From Salinicola endophyticus (lineage in GTDB: Bacteria > Pseudomonadota > Gammaproteobacteria > Pseudomonadales > Halomonadaceae): 64,000 nucleotides of DNA. The stretch is taken from the NCBI RefSeq assembly GCF_040536835.1, contig NZ_CP159578.1:1178001-1242000 (forward strand), given 5' to 3'. This document shows positions 18,297 through 28,326 of the stretch, piece after piece (the stretch's first letter is position 1; each line of letters begins with the position of its first letter). A program made the translations under genes and the position numbers. The notes under the pieces were generated by a model that was not told the origin of the DNA, did no database searches, and saw nothing but the letters and a program-made list of their open reading frames with translations.

Positions 18297-18776
18297 ATGC
18301 ATTGTCCTTTTTGCGGTACCCACGATACCAAGGTGACCGACTCGCGCCTGGTCGCCGAGGGGGATCAGGTGCGTCGGCGTCGCCAGTGTGCCGCCTGCGG
18401 CGAGCGTTTCACCACCTACGAGACCGCCGAGCTGGTGATGCCTCGGGTGATCAAGGCGGATGGCTCGCGCGAGAGTTTCGACGAGCAGAAGATGCGCGCC
18501 GGCATGTCGCTGGCCCTGGAGAAGCGTCCGGTCAGCGTCGAGTCGTTCGAGGCGGCGGTGGAACGCATCCGCCAGCGTCTGCGCGCGCGCGGTGACCGCG
18601 AAGTGGAGGCGCGGGAGGTCGGCGAGGAGGTGATGGAGATGCTCAAGCGGCTCGATCACGTGGCCTATATCCGCTTCGCCTCGGTCTATCGCCGCTTTCA
18701 GGATCTCGATGAGTTCCGTGCCGAGATCGACCGCCTGGCTCAGGAGCCGAAATCCCCGAGCGACGCCAAGCGCTGA
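18297..18776 (+). CDS. nrdR: Transcriptional repressor of ribonucleotide reductase genes, NrdR
   Basis: Zinc-ribbon and ATP-cone repressor, 159 aa from the ATG at 18297. The ribbon uses CPFC and CAAC; the ATP-cone starts around [18 protein letters not shown] and binds ATP/dATP. The C-terminal [19 protein letters not shown] is a family signature. An upstream in-frame ATG at 18237 would add 20 poorly conserved residues ahead of the canonical MHCPFC start. It heads the usual nrdR-rib gene order. Confidence 0.96.
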   Translation: MHCPFCGTHDTKVTDSRLVAEGDQVRRRRQCAACGERFTTYETAELVMPRVIKADGSRESFDEQKMRAGMSLALEKRPVSVESFEAAVERIRQRLRARGDREVEAREVGEEVMEMLKRLDHVAYIRFASVYRRFQDLDEFRAEIDRLAQEPKSPSDAKR

Positions 18777-18835
18777 TCGACCTTCCCTGACCCCGCTGGC
18801 CGGCAGCGGCTGCCGGCCTCGCCACCCCGTGAGAG

Positions 18836-20023
18836 ATGCCGATGTCCGATGCCCCCCCTGTCACCGTCTCCGACCTCGAGCTACCCGACGCCGCCGCAGC
18901 CGAGGATACCGCCTGGATGAGCCGTGCCCTGCGCCTGGCGCAGCGCGGCCACTACACTTGTGACCCCAATCCGCGGGTCGGTTGCGTGATCGTCAGCGCC
19001 GGCAAGGTGGTGGGCGAGGGCTTCCATCGTCGCGCTGGCGAGGCCCACGCCGAGATCAATGCCCTTGCCGTGGCCGGCGAGGCCGCCCGCGGCGCCACCG
19101 CTTACGTCACGCTGGAGCCCTGCTCGCACACCGGGCGCACCGGACCTTGCAGCCAGGCGCTGATCGCCGCCGGCGTGGCGCGGGTGGTGGCGGCAATGGA
19201 GGACCCCAACCCGGCGGTCTCCGGACGCGGCTTCGCCCAGCTGCGTGAGGCCGGCATCACGGTGGAGGTAGGCCTGCTCGAATCGGCGGCGCAGGCACTC
19301 AATCCGGGCTTCGTGCGGCGCATGCAGCAGGGGCTGCCGCGGGTGACCCTGAAGATGGCGATGAGCCTGGACGGGCGTACCGCCATGGCCAGCGGCGAGT
19401 CGCAGTGGATCACCGGGCCGGCGGCACGGCGTCAGGTCCAGCGTCTGCGTGCCGGCGCCAGTGCGATTCTCACCGGCGTCGAGTCGATCATCTTCGACGA
19501 TGCCCGGCTCACCCTGCGTGCCGATCAGCTCGAGCTCGATGAGGCCGCCGAGATCGTGCGCCGCCAGCCGCTGCGGGTGGTGCTCGATAGCCAACTGCGC
19601 CTGCCGCTCGCAGCAGCTTGCCTGAGCCAGCCGGGCCGCACCCTGGTATTCGGCGTCGCCGGCGCCGAAGAGGCCCGGCGTGAACGCCTCGAAGCCGCTG
19701 GTGCGGAGGTGGTGACGCTGCCCGCCGACCGCGACGGACGGGTCGACATCGAGGCGGCGCTGCGCTATCTGGCGAGCCGGGAAGCGTGCAACGAAGTGCT
19801 GGTAGAGACCGGCGCCACCCTGGCCGGCGCGCTGCTCGATGCCGGCTGGGTCGATCGTCTCGAACTGTTCGTCGCGCCAACGCTGCTGGGCAGCGGCGCG
19901 CGCCCGCTGTTCGCGCTGCCCGGGATCGACAGCATGCGTCAGCAGCGTCGGCTCGAGATCGACGAGATCCGCGCCGTGGGCGACGACTGGTGGATTCGCG
20001 CCCGCCCGCGGGTGGACGCCTGA
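18836..20023 (+). CDS. ribD: Bifunctional diaminohydroxyphosphoribosylaminopyrimidine deaminase / 5-amino-6-(5-phosphoribosylamino)uracil reductase
   Basis: Steps two and three of riboflavin synthesis, 395 aa. The deaminase half has the zinc motif AHAEINAL and EPCSHTGRTGPC. The reductase half starts near PRVTLKMAMSLDGRTA and includes SQWITGPAARR and VETGATLAGALL. A second in-frame ATG two codons in (18842) is an alternative start. It follows nrdR by 59 bp. The gene normally next in this order, riboflavin synthase, is not present; ribBA follows after 132 bp. Confidence 0.96.
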   Translation: MPMSDAPPVTVSDLELPDAAAAEDTAWMSRALRLAQRGHYTCDPNPRVGCVIVSAGKVVGEGFHRRAGEAHAEINALAVAGEAARGATAYVTLEPCSHTGRTGPCSQALIAAGVARVVAAMEDPNPAVSGRGFAQLREAGITVEVGLLESAAQALNPGFVRRMQQGLPRVTLKMAMSLDGRTAMASGESQWITGPAARRQVQRLRAGASAILTGVESIIFDDARLTLRADQLELDEAAEIVRRQPLRVVLDSQLRLPLAAACLSQPGRTLVFGVAGAEEARRERLEAAGAEVVTLPADRDGRVDIEAALRYLASREACNEVLVETGATLAGALLDAGWVDRLELFVAPTLLGSGARPLFALPGIDSMRQQRRLEIDEIRAVGDDWWIRARPRVDA

Positions 20024-20155
20024 GCCCTGGCGTCGCCGGTCGGTGACGGCGTTGCGATGCGACGACAGTAGCGTCGGCGCCGCCCGACAGGTAGTCTGTG
20101 CCGTCATCGAACCCAAGCGCGCGGCGCGCATGACCAAGGCGATGGCGATAGAGCT

Positions 20156-21289
20156 ATGACGACAGGGGAATCGGGCCGGTTGGCCAGCATCGAGGCGCTC
20201 GTCGAAGACATTCGGCAGGGCAAGATGGTCATCCTGATGGATGACGAGGACCGCGAGAACGAAGGCGATATCATCATGGCCGCCGAGTGCGTCGAGGCGA
20301 GCCACATCAACTTCATGGCGCGTCACGCGCGCGGTCTGATCTGCCAGCCGATGACCCGGGAGCGCTGTCAGCAGCTCAAGCTGCCGCTGATGGTCGACGA
20401 CAACGGCTCCGGCTATGGCACCAAGTTCACGCTCTCGATCGAGGCCGCCAGGGGCGTCTCCACCGGTATCTCCGCCGCTGACCGCGCGCTCACGGTGCGA
20501 GCCGCCGCGGCGCGTGACGCGCGTCCCGAGGACCTGGTCCAGCCGGGCCATATCTTTCCGCTGATGGCGGAGCCGGGCGGGGTGCTGCGGCGCGCCGGTC
20601 ATACCGAGGCGGCCTGCGATCTGGCGGCGATGGCCGGTTTCGAGGCCACCGGCGTGATCTGCGAGATCATGAACGATGACGGCAGCATGTCGCGGCGGCC
20701 CGAACTCGAGCGCTTCGCCGCCGAGCACGATCTCAAGATCGGCACCATCGCCGATCTGATCCACTACCGCATGCTCAACGAGCGCACGGTGGATGCTGTC
20801 GAGCGCCAGAGCGTCACCACGGCCTTTGGCGAGATGGCACTGCACGTCTTCCACGACCGTATTCAGAACACTCACCATCTGGCCCTGGTCAAGGGCGAGC
20901 CCGAGGCGATGCGGCCGACCACGGTGCGGGTACATGCCGGCGACACCCTGGGTGACCTGCTGGCGCTGTGCAAGGGCGAAGGGCACTGGACCGCCTACAC
21001 CGCGCTGGAGGCGGTCAGTCAGGCCGAGGCCGGGGTCTTCGTGCTGCTCGACGATGCCAGTCCGCGCGGCGATCTCAAGACCCAGCTCGACGTGCTGCTG
21101 GGCCACCGTCCGGCGCCGCGCTCCAGCGCTGCCGATGGCAGTGGCAACTTTCTGTCGATCGGCACCGGCGCCCAGATTCTGCGTCAACTCGGCGTCGGCA
21201 AGATGCGCCTGTTGAGCTCGCCGTGGCGCTTCTCGGCGCTCTCCGGGTTCGACCTCGAGGTGGTCGAACTGGTCAGCGGTGACGTCTGA
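20156..21289 (+). CDS. ribBA: 3,4-dihydroxy-2-butanone-4-phosphate synthase with degenerate GTP cyclohydrolase II domain
   Basis: The N-terminal half (residues 1-205) is an intact RibB that makes the four-carbon riboflavin precursor from ribulose-5-phosphate: [40 protein letters not shown] and GHTEA are all present. The C-terminal half has the RibA fold pattern but lacks the zinc cysteines of the HSEC-(x)n-CDCG motif; the segment reads [13 protein letters not shown]. Cyclohydrolase activity is therefore unlikely, and a separate RibA is expected elsewhere. Such RibB-X fusions are known in Proteobacteria. 377 aa, upstream of ribH. Confidence 0.93.
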   Translation: MTTGESGRLASIEALVEDIRQGKMVILMDDEDRENEGDIIMAAECVEASHINFMARHARGLICQPMTRERCQQLKLPLMVDDNGSGYGTKFTLSIEAARGVSTGISAADRALTVRAAAARDARPEDLVQPGHIFPLMAEPGGVLRRAGHTEAACDLAAMAGFEATGVICEIMNDDGSMSRRPELERFAAEHDLKIGTIADLIHYRMLNERTVDAVERQSVTTAFGEMALHVFHDRIQNTHHLALVKGEPEAMRPTTVRVHAGDTLGDLLALCKGEGHWTAYTALEAVSQAEAGVFVLLDDASPRGDLKTQLDVLLGHRPAPRSSAADGSGNFLSIGTGAQILRQLGVGKMRLLSSPWRFSALSGFDLEVVELVSGDV

Positions 21290-21445
21290 TCCCGTGGTGG
21301 CCATGCCGATACCGTCCAGGCGCCGGTGGCCATGTCGCCCGCTGGCGTCGAGCCATGCCCGCGCCGGCCGGGACATGGTAAGATGGCCGGCTTCGCGCGC
21401 CGAGCGCCTCGTTCTGGCGCCGGCCAATCACTCTTTTTTAGCGTA

Positions 21446-21478
21446 CGCCTGAGGGGATCCCCCGATCCGCTTCAGGCG
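21446..21478 (+). promoter_or_regulatory. Hairpin in the ribH leader
   Basis: A stem CGCCTGA / TCAGGCG encloses GGGGATCCCCC, which can form its own inner stem. It lies 22 nt before the ribH ATG, in a 210-bp gap after ribBA that otherwise shows only a T-rich run (21434-21439). It does not match the FMN riboswitch consensus, so its role is unknown. Confidence 0.35.
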
Positions 21479-21499
21479 CAGTGACTCCGGAACCCGACA

Positions 21500-21978
<479 letters not shown>

Positions 21979-21982
<4 letters not shown>

Positions 21983-22479
21983 GCGCGCCATCGCGTCAGC
22001 CGAGCAAGGCCCAGGAGTCGCGCCGTGCGGCTCGCGAGCTGGCCGTGCAAGGGCTCTACCAGTGGCAGATGACCGGTAAGTCGATCACCGCGGTTGAGGC
22101 CGAGTTTCGCGCCCAGATCGCCGATGAGGATCTCGAGGATCACGAGAACTGGCACAAGGTGATGGAGATTGCCGATGCTGCCCTGTTCCACGACCTGCTG
22201 CACAACGCCGCTCAGCATCAGCGCGAACTCGATGCCGCCATCGCGCCGCTGCTCGACCGCCGGCTGGAGGATCTCGACCGCATCGAGCTGGCGATCCTGC
22301 GGCTGGGCGCCTATGAGCTGTCACGGCGTCCGGAAGTTCCCTACCGCGTGGTGATCAACGAAGGGGTGGAGCTGGCCAAGATCTTCGGCGCCACCGATGG
22401 CCACAAATACGTCAACGGCATCCTCGACAAGTTGGCCTCGCGCCTGCGGGGTGCCGAGGTCGCTGCTCGCCGTCGTTGA
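21979..22479 (+). CDS. nusB: Transcription antitermination protein NusB
   Basis: All-helical RNA-binding factor, 166 aa, that pairs with NusE (S10) on boxA RNA to support rRNA transcription. [19 protein letters not shown] is the N-terminal signature. [12 protein letters not shown] and [31 protein letters not shown] mark the C-terminal half. The start overlaps ribH; thiL starts 1 bp after the stop. Confidence 0.97.
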
Positions 22480-22480
22480 C

Positions 22481-23449
22481 ATGAGCAGCGCTGCGTTGAG
22501 CGAATTCGCGTTGATCGCCCGCTATCTGGCGCGCCCCGCCAGTGGCCGGGCGGATATCGTCGTCGACAACGGCGACGACTGCGCGGTGATCGCCCCCACC
22601 CCTGGCCACCAGCTGGCGATCAGCGTCGACACCTCTGTGGTGGACGTGCATTTTCCCGCTGATGCGCCGCCGGCGGCGATCGGCCACCGGGCGCTGGCGG
22701 TGGCGCTGAGCGACCTGGCGGCAATGGGCGCGCGGGCACGCTGGTGCACCCTGGCGCTGACCCTGCCGGAGGCCGATCCCGACTGGCTTGCAGCGCTCGG
22801 CGAGGGCTTTCACGCCCTCGCCGAGCGCTGTGGATGTGCGCTGATCGGCGGTGACGTGACCCGCGGCACCCTGAGTCTTGGCGTGACCGTACATGGCGAG
22901 CTGCCCGCCGGCAGCGCGCTGACCCGCGCGGGCGCCCAGGTCGGCGACTGGATCGCGGTGACCGGCTATCCGGGCCGCGCTGCCGAAGGACTGGCCCGCT
23001 GGCAGCAGGGCGAGCGCGATCTGGCACATCCGCTGCTCGATGCCTATCTGCGCCCGCAACCGCGGCTGGCGGCCGGTGAGGCGCTGCGCGGACTGGCCAG
23101 CGCGGCCATCGACGTCTCCGACGGGTTGCTGGCGGATCTCGGTCATCTGCTGCGCGCCTCCGGCGTGGGCGCACAGCTCGATCTGGCGGCACTGCCGCTG
23201 GCGACGCCACTGCGCGCCACCCTCGACGGCGATCAGGTCCAGCGCCGCGTACTCGCCGGCGGCGACGACTACGAGCTGCTGGTGACGCTACCATCGGCCC
23301 AGCTTTCGAGTGCACAGCAGCAGCTGGCGGCGTTGCATCTGCCGCTCACGCCGATCGGCCGCATCGTCGCCGGCGAGGGTATCGGTGGGCTGCCTGAAGC
23401 GTTCGCCGGGCTCGGCGGCTGGGATCATTTCGCGGAGAGACGCGCATGA
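22481..23449 (+). CDS. thiL: Thiamine-monophosphate kinase
   Basis: Phosphorylates thiamine monophosphate to the active diphosphate, 322 aa from the ATG at 22481. The PurM-type fold shows DNGDDCAVI (Mg/ATP site), SVDTSVVDVHF, ALAVALSDLAAMGA, LIGGDVTRG, IDVSDGLLADLGHLL and AGGDDYELL. The longer open frame upstream overlaps nusB and is not conserved. The start lies 1 bp after the nusB stop, and its end overlaps pgpA by 4 bp. Confidence 0.96.
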   Translation: MSSAALSEFALIARYLARPASGRADIVVDNGDDCAVIAPTPGHQLAISVDTSVVDVHFPADAPPAAIGHRALAVALSDLAAMGARARWCTLALTLPEADPDWLAALGEGFHALAERCGCALIGGDVTRGTLSLGVTVHGELPAGSALTRAGAQVGDWIAVTGYPGRAAEGLARWQQGERDLAHPLLDAYLRPQPRLAAGEALRGLASAAIDVSDGLLADLGHLLRASGVGAQLDLAALPLATPLRATLDGDQVQRRVLAGGDDYELLVTLPSAQLSSAQQQLAALHLPLTPIGRIVAGEGIGGLPEAFAGLGGWDHFAERRA

Positions 23450-23919
23450 ACCGGGCCCCCAAGAGCGTCTGGCGTCGCCCCACTCACTTTCTGGCCTTCG
23501 GGCTTGGCAGTGGCGCCGTGCCCTTTGCACCGGGTACCTTCGGGACTCTGGCAGCGATCCCGTTCTACTGGCTGCTCTCGGGGTTGCCGCTGGGTCTCTA
23601 TCTGGGCGTGATGGGTATCGCCACGCTGCTCGGCATCTGGCTGTGTGGCAAGACTTCGCGGGATCTCGGCGTGCACGACCACTCGGGTATCGTGTGGGAC
23701 GAGTTCGTCGGCTACTGGCTGACCATGGCCGCGGTGCCGTTCTCGTGGGAGTCGGCGCTTTGGGGTTTCGTGGTGTTTCGGGTGTTCGACATCATCAAGC
23801 CGTGGCCGATCCGCTGGGTCGACCGGCGCGTGGCCGGGGGGATCGGCATCATGTTCGACGACATCCTGGCCGCGGTCTATGCCTGGAGCGTGATGCATCT
23901 CTGGTTCTGGCTGCACTGA
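23446..23919 (+). CDS. pgpA: Phosphatidylglycerophosphatase A
   Basis: Inner-membrane lipid phosphatase that turns phosphatidylglycerol phosphate into phosphatidylglycerol, 157 aa. Conserved stretches are FGLGSGAVPFAPGTFGTLAAIPFYW near the N-terminus, IVWDEFVGYWLTM with acidic catalytic residues, and IKPWPIRWVDRRVAGGIGIMFDDILAA. Three to four membrane segments. The start overlaps the thiL stop. Confidence 0.96.
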   Translation: MNRAPKSVWRRPTHFLAFGLGSGAVPFAPGTFGTLAAIPFYWLLSGLPLGLYLGVMGIATLLGIWLCGKTSRDLGVHDHSGIVWDEFVGYWLTMAAVPFSWESALWGFVVFRVFDIIKPWPIRWVDRRVAGGIGIMFDDILAAVYAWSVMHLWFWLH

Positions 23920-24016
23920 ACGAGCGGCGTCCCGGGTTGCGTACATCACCTGAGAAGACGTCGCCGAATCAATATCTACAGCGACCCCCTCAATCAACTC
24001 TGACAAGGAGCGCGGA

Positions 24017-25339
24017 ATGCGCAAGTGGATCGGCGCGGGTGCCGCTATCGTGATCGTCGTGGGCGGGGGCTATCTCGGCGCCCAGGCCTACTCCAGCCAT
24101 CGCTTCGAGCAGGAGATGTCGCAGCTCGTGGCACGCCTGGATGCCAGCCCGCAGTGGCAGGTCGAACGCACCGACGTCGACAGCGGCTGGTTCCACTCCA
24201 GCGGCCGCTTGGAAGCGCGCTACCTCGATGACGAGATCGAGCCGGTGGTGATCGAGGCGCCCTACCAGGCCGACCATGGACTGTTCGAGACCAGCTTCTC
24301 CGGCGAGGGGCAGGTGCATATCGGCGACGACCGCACGCTGTTCGGCGATCTGCTCGAGAGTGACGGCCCGCTGACCTGGAACGGACGCTTTCTGACCCGC
24401 GAGCAGCGTATGGAAGCCACGATCGCGCTGCCCGGTTTCTCTCAGCAGTGGACCGTGCCCGCCGGTGAAGTCGGCGGCGAGTTTCGCCCTGCGCGGCCGA
24501 TGCAGGTCGACTTCTCGGGTCTGACGCTGAATCTCACGCAGCACGCGGATCGGGTCACCCTCGATGGCCAGGCGCCGCGCCTGCAGCTGCAGGACGCCGA
24601 AGCCAACATGCTGCTGGAGAACGTGGCCATCGAGGGCGCTTTCCAGGGCGACCGTCAGGCCTTCGACCAGTCGCTCGCGCTCACCTTGCCCACCATCACC
24701 GTGGTCTCGCCGGATGGCGCCAAGCTGGTATCGCACGACTCGCGTTACGCCCTCGACGCCAAGCTCGATGCCAAGGAGATGGCGATGCATCTCGAGACCC
24801 GACTCGGCGACACCACCATGGACGATCAGCAGCTCGGCAGTGGCGAGCTGGCAATGACCCTGGATCATGTCGATGGCGATGCCTATCGCGCCCTGGCGGC
24901 GGCGCTCGAAGCGCGCACCAGCGAGATCCAGGCGGCCGCGGCTTCCGACGATCAGGATGCGATGGCGCAAGCGCTGGCACCGCTCAAGCCGCAGCTGGCG
25001 GCGATCTTTGCCGGCTCGCCGCGCTGGGCCGTGGACAAGCTGGCGCTGAAGAGCCCGCTGATGGGCGTCGACATGCAGGGTAGTGGTGAGCTCCAGTTCG
25101 ACGGCGACGGAATGGCTGACTGGAACCTCGACACGATGGACGCCGAGACGCTCGATCGCGAGGTGCTAAAGCGTCTCGACGGTCATTTCGAGCTCAAGGG
25201 GGCGCCGCCGATCCTGCTGATGTCGCTGGGTCTGCCGATGAGCGGTGGCCCGCTGCGCATCGCGCTCGACGATGGCGTGATGACCCTCAATGACCAGCAG
25301 GTACCGCTGGTGCCGGGGGCAGCACCCGCTCAGCCCTGA
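24017..25339 (+). CDS. DUF945 (YdgA) family protein, envelope-associated
   Basis: Protein of 440 aa with an N-terminal signal-anchor (WIGAGAAIVIVVGGGYLGAQ) and a long periplasmic part. SHRFEQEM followed by VERTDVDSGWFHSSGRLEARY is the DUF945 opening signature. SPLMGVDMQGSGELQFD and the closing MTLNDQQVPL fit the family end. The function of the family is not established; YdgA of E. coli is an inner-membrane protein. GACAAGGAG precedes the ATG. A strong terminator follows at 25384. Confidence 0.85.
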   Translation: MRKWIGAGAAIVIVVGGGYLGAQAYSSHRFEQEMSQLVARLDASPQWQVERTDVDSGWFHSSGRLEARYLDDEIEPVVIEAPYQADHGLFETSFSGEGQVHIGDDRTLFGDLLESDGPLTWNGRFLTREQRMEATIALPGFSQQWTVPAGEVGGEFRPARPMQVDFSGLTLNLTQHADRVTLDGQAPRLQLQDAEANMLLENVAIEGAFQGDRQAFDQSLALTLPTITVVSPDGAKLVSHDSRYALDAKLDAKEMAMHLETRLGDTTMDDQQLGSGELAMTLDHVDGDAYRALAAALEARTSEIQAAAASDDQDAMAQALAPLKPQLAAIFAGSPRWAVDKLALKSPLMGVDMQGSGELQFDGDGMADWNLDTMDAETLDREVLKRLDGHFELKGAPPILLMSLGLPMSGGPLRIALDDGVMTLNDQQVPLVPGAAPAQP

Positions 25340-25383
25340 GCGTCAGGCGCCCCGGTCCGGGGCGCGGTGTCGATACTCCTGCG

Positions 25384-25416
25384 AAGGCCGAGCATCCCGC
25401 TCGGCCTTCCTGTTTC
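25384..25416 (+). terminator. Intrinsic terminator after the DUF945 gene
   Basis: A 10-bp perfect stem AAGGCCGAGC / GCTCGGCCTT with a 5-nt loop, followed by CCTGTTTCTG. It separates the DUF945 gene from the lon promoter. Confidence 0.82.
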
Positions 25417-25484
25417 TGCCGCCTATGGCACCGCGCTGGCGGCGCTCTCCTATCCTGTATTGTCATTAGCCGGTCGCGGGTTCA

Positions 25485-25512
25485 CTTGAACTTACGTACC
25501 CCTGCCCACATC
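25485..25512 (+). promoter_or_regulatory. Candidate sigma-32 heat-shock promoter of lon
   Basis: CTTGAA at 25485-25490 and CCCACATC at 25505-25512 are separated by 14 nt, close to the RpoH consensus CTTGAA-N13-15-CCCCATNT. It sits about 50 bp before the lon ATG, where a heat-shock protease promoter would be expected. Confidence 0.55.
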
Positions 25513-25559
25513 CCACAGATATCGGGCCGCTTTGGCCATGGACGGATACAGGATGAACG

Positions 25560-27995
25560 ATGAGCGAACACGATTGGAACGCCGATAGCCATATCGACGT
25601 GGGCGGCGACGCGGCCCAGGGCGACGAGACGCCGAAGCAGGGGCAGTCGGCCAGCGGTGCCGTGGTGCCGTCCGGCGACTATCTGCCGGAGCGCATCTAT
25701 CTGCTGCCGATTCACAACCGTCCGTTCTTCCCGGCCCAGGTGCAACCGCTGATCATCCAGCGTCAGCGCTGGGAAGAGACCATGCAGCGGGTCGCCAATA
25801 CCCCGCATCACATGGTCGGCGTTGCCTTCATCGGCGATGTCAGCATGGAGGAGCTGAGCCCCGGCAGCTTCCCCGAGATCGGTACCGCGGTGAAGGTGCA
25901 CCGCACCCAGAGCGAAGAGCACCAGATCCAGTTCATCGCCCAGGGCATGCGGCGTTTCCGCATCCATCGCTGGCTCTCCAAGACCCCGCCCTATCTGGTC
26001 GAGGTCTCCTACCCGCGTGAGCCGGTGGATGCCGAGGCCGAGGAAGCGCGCGCTTACGCGATGTCGCTGATCAACGGCATCAAGGAGCTGCTGCCGATCA
26101 ACCCGCTCTACGGCGAGGAGCTGAAGAGCTATCTCAACCGTTTCAGCCCCCACGAGCCGGGCCCGCTGACCGATTTCGCCGCGGCGATCACCTCGGCCAA
26201 GGGGCGCGAGCTGCAGCAGGTGCTGGAGACGCTGCCGATCATGGATCGCATGCAGCGGGTGCTGCCGCTGCTGCGCAAGGAGATCGAGGTCGCCCAGCTG
26301 CAGAATCAGATCAGCGAGCAGGTCAACTCGCAGATGCAGGAGCGCCAGCGCGAGTTCTTCCTGCGCGAGCAGCTCAAGGTGATCCAGAAAGAGCTGGGCA
26401 TCTCCAAGGATGATCGCGAGAGCGACGTCGATACCTTCCGCGGGCGCCTGGAAAACCTGCAGGTGCCGGAACGGGTGCAGACGCGTATCGACGACGAGCT
26501 CGACAAGCTCTCGATGCTCGAGACCGGCTCGCCGGAGTACGGCACCACGCGCAACTATCTCGACTGGCTCACCTCGCTGCCGTGGGGCATTACCTCCGAG
26601 GATCAGCTCGACCTCAAGCGCGCCCGTGAAGTGCTGGACCGCGACCACGACGGCCTGGCCGACGTCAAGGAGCGCATCATCGAGTTCCTTGCCGAGGGCT
26701 CGTTCAAGGGTGACGTAGGCGGCTCGATCGTGCTGCTGGTGGGCCCGCCGGGGGTCGGCAAGACCTCGGTCGGGCGCTCCATCGCCGACGCCCTGGGGCG
26801 CGAGTTCTACCGCTTCTCGGTCGGCGGCATGCGCGACGAGGCGGAGATCAAGGGTCACCGACGCACCTACATCGGCGCCATGCCGGGCAAGCTGGCGCAG
26901 GCGCTCAAGGAGGTCGAGGTCGAGAACCCGGTGATCATGCTCGACGAGATCGACAAGATGGGGCAGTCGTTCCAGGGCGACCCGGCGTCGGCGCTGCTGG
27001 AAGTGCTCGATCCCGAGCAGAACGTCGACTTTCTCGATCACTATCTCGACGTGCGCCTGGATCTCTCCAAGGTGCTGTTCGTGTGCACCGCCAACCAGCT
27101 CGATACCATTCCCGGGCCGCTGCTCGACCGCATGGAGCAGATCCGCCTCTCCGGCTATATCGCCGAGGAGAAGGTGGCGATCGCCAAGCACCATCTGTGG
27201 CCGAAACTGCTCAAGCGGGATCGCATTCCCAAGAAGCGCATCAACCTGACCGACGCCGCGCTCAAGCAGGTGATCGAAGGCTACGCCCGCGAGGCCGGGG
27301 TGCGCCAGCTCGAGAAGCAGCTCCACCGCATCGTGCGCAAGGCCGCGGTCAAGCTGCTGGAGCAGGATCAGGAGACGGTCAAGGTCTCGGTCAACAACCT
27401 CGAGGAGTTCCTCGGCGCGCCGCTGTTCCGCAAGGAGAAGGTGCTCAAGGGCGTGGGCGTGGTCACCGGCCTGGCGTGGACCGCCATGGGCGGCGCCACG
27501 CTGCCGATCGAGGCGACCAAGGTGCATGCGCTGACGCGCGGATTCAAGCTCACCGGCAAGCTCGGTGAGGTGATGCAGGAGTCGGCCAATATCGCCTACA
27601 GCTACACACTCGGGCATCTGGGCGAGTACGGTGCCGATGCCGATTTCTTCAACGAGGCCTTCATTCATGTTCACGTGCCCGAGGGCGCCACGCCCAAGGA
27701 TGGCCCCTCGGCCGGCGTGACCATGACCACGGCACTGATGTCGCTGGCGAAGAATCAGAGCATCGACCGGCCGCTGGCGATGACCGGCGAGCTGACTCTG
27801 ACCGGCCAGGTGCTGCCGGTGGGCGGTATCCGCGAGAAGGTGATCGCCGCCCGGCGTAGTGAGATCTTCGAGCTGATCCTGCCGGACGCCAACCAGCGCG
27901 ATTACGACGAGCTACCTGACTATCTCAAGGCAGGCATGACGGTGCATTTCGCAAAGGTCTATCAGGATGTCGCGAAGGTGGTGTTCGGGCGCTGA
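25560..27995 (+). CDS. Lon-family ATP-dependent serine protease (possibly the second, AsrA-type Lon)
   Basis: Cytoplasmic AAA+ protease of 811 aa. After a variable 45-residue N-terminus comes the LON substrate-binding domain ([19 protein letters not shown]). Walker A GPPGVGKT follows near residue 397, then Walker [11 protein letters not shown]. The protease domain has the catalytic serine in [11 protein letters not shown] and lysine in [12 protein letters not shown]. Classical gammaproteobacterial lon lies next to clpX; here there is no clp gene. Neighbours and the extended N-terminus suggest the additional Lon homologue known as AsrA in Pseudomonas, though this is inference. A sigma-32-like promoter precedes it. 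Confidence 0.92.
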   Translation: MSEHDWNADSHIDVGGDAAQGDETPKQGQSASGAVVPSGDYLPERIYLLPIHNRPFFPAQVQPLIIQRQRWEETMQRVANTPHHMVGVAFIGDVSMEELSPGSFPEIGTAVKVHRTQSEEHQIQFIAQGMRRFRIHRWLSKTPPYLVEVSYPREPVDAEAEEARAYAMSLINGIKELLPINPLYGEELKSYLNRFSPHEPGPLTDFAAAITSAKGRELQQVLETLPIMDRMQRVLPLLRKEIEVAQLQNQISEQVNSQMQERQREFFLREQLKVIQKELGISKDDRESDVDTFRGRLENLQVPERVQTRIDDELDKLSMLETGSPEYGTTRNYLDWLTSLPWGITSEDQLDLKRAREVLDRDHDGLADVKERIIEFLAEGSFKGDVGGSIVLLVGPPGVGKTSVGRSIADALGREFYRFSVGGMRDEAEIKGHRRTYIGAMPGKLAQALKEVEVENPVIMLDEIDKMGQSFQGDPASALLEVLDPEQNVDFLDHYLDVRLDLSKVLFVCTANQLDTIPGPLLDRMEQIRLSGYIAEEKVAIAKHHLWPKLLKRDRIPKKRINLTDAALKQVIEGYAREAGVRQLEKQLHRIVRKAAVKLLEQDQETVKVSVNNLEEFLGAPLFRKEKVLKGVGVVTGLAWTAMGGATLPIEATKVHALTRGFKLTGKLGEVMQESANIAYSYTLGHLGEYGADADFFNEAFIHVHVPEGATPKDGPSAGVTMTTALMSLAKNQSIDRPLAMTGELTLTGQVLPVGGIREKVIAARRSEIFELILPDANQRDYDELPDYLKAGMTVHFAKVYQDVAKVVFGR

Positions 27996-28047
27996 CAAGC
28001 GCCCGGGCTGCTAGACTTTGAATGACCGTGAAACTCGAGGAACAACC

Positions 28048-28245
28048 ATGACCAATCCCTCTCGCCGTTATCGCTACGCCACCCAGGTCGTCTGGGCCAT
28101 GCTGGCCATGGCGCTGCTGAGTGCGTGCAGCTATCACCCGGCGCGAATCGAGCCGGAGCCGGCAGTGATCATCGGCGATGGCGATCATGGCCACGGCAAC
28201 GGCAATTTCTGCCCGCCGGGTCAGGCCAAGAAGGGCAACTGCTGA
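28048..28245 (+). CDS. Small lipoprotein with Gly-His segment and C-terminal CPPGQAKKGNC motif
   Basis: Predicted 65-aa precursor starting at the ATG at 28048, with GAGG 8 nt upstream. A signal peptide with the lipobox LLSAC (Cys about residue 26) gives a mature lipoprotein of only about 40 residues. The mature part contains a glycine, aspartate and histidine-rich stretch GDGDHGHGNGN and ends in FCPPGQAKKGNC. The last motif recurs, to my knowledge, at the C-termini of small exported proteins of unknown role. Whether the two cysteines form a disulfide or bind metal is unknown. A strong terminator follows. Confidence 0.72.
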   Translation: MTNPSRRYRYATQVVWAMLAMALLSACSYHPARIEPEPAVIIGDGDHGHGNGNFCPPGQAKKGNC

Positions 28246-28272
28246 CCCGAACGCCGGTCTCTTGGCAGGTGT

Positions 28273-28300
28273 GCGGCGGCGCCTTGGCGCCGCCGCTTTT
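28273..28300 (+). terminator. Intrinsic terminator after the small lipoprotein gene
   Basis: Perfect 11-bp stem GCGGCGGCGCC / GGCGCCGCCGC with a 2-nt loop and TTTT tail. Confidence 0.88.
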
Positions 28301-28326
28301 CGTGGATCGATGAGCCGCGTCCCGCG

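Noticed and set aside
20024..20155. FMN riboswitch or a short riboflavin synthase gene between ribD and ribBA
   Set aside because: No match to the conserved FMN-element blocks and the gap is too short for riboflavin synthase.
18881..21427. An 848-codon open frame antisense to ribD and ribBA
   Set aside because: It spans two well-supported genes on the other strand and shows the Arg/His/Gln-rich composition of a shadow frame.
21446..21478. FMN riboswitch before ribH
   Set aside because: There is a hairpin, but the multi-stem FMN-element consensus is absent.
25482..27674. A 730-codon open frame antisense to lon
   Set aside because: It mirrors the Lon coding sequence, has no ribosome-binding site and no recognisable domain; long antisense frames are expected in 65% GC DNA.
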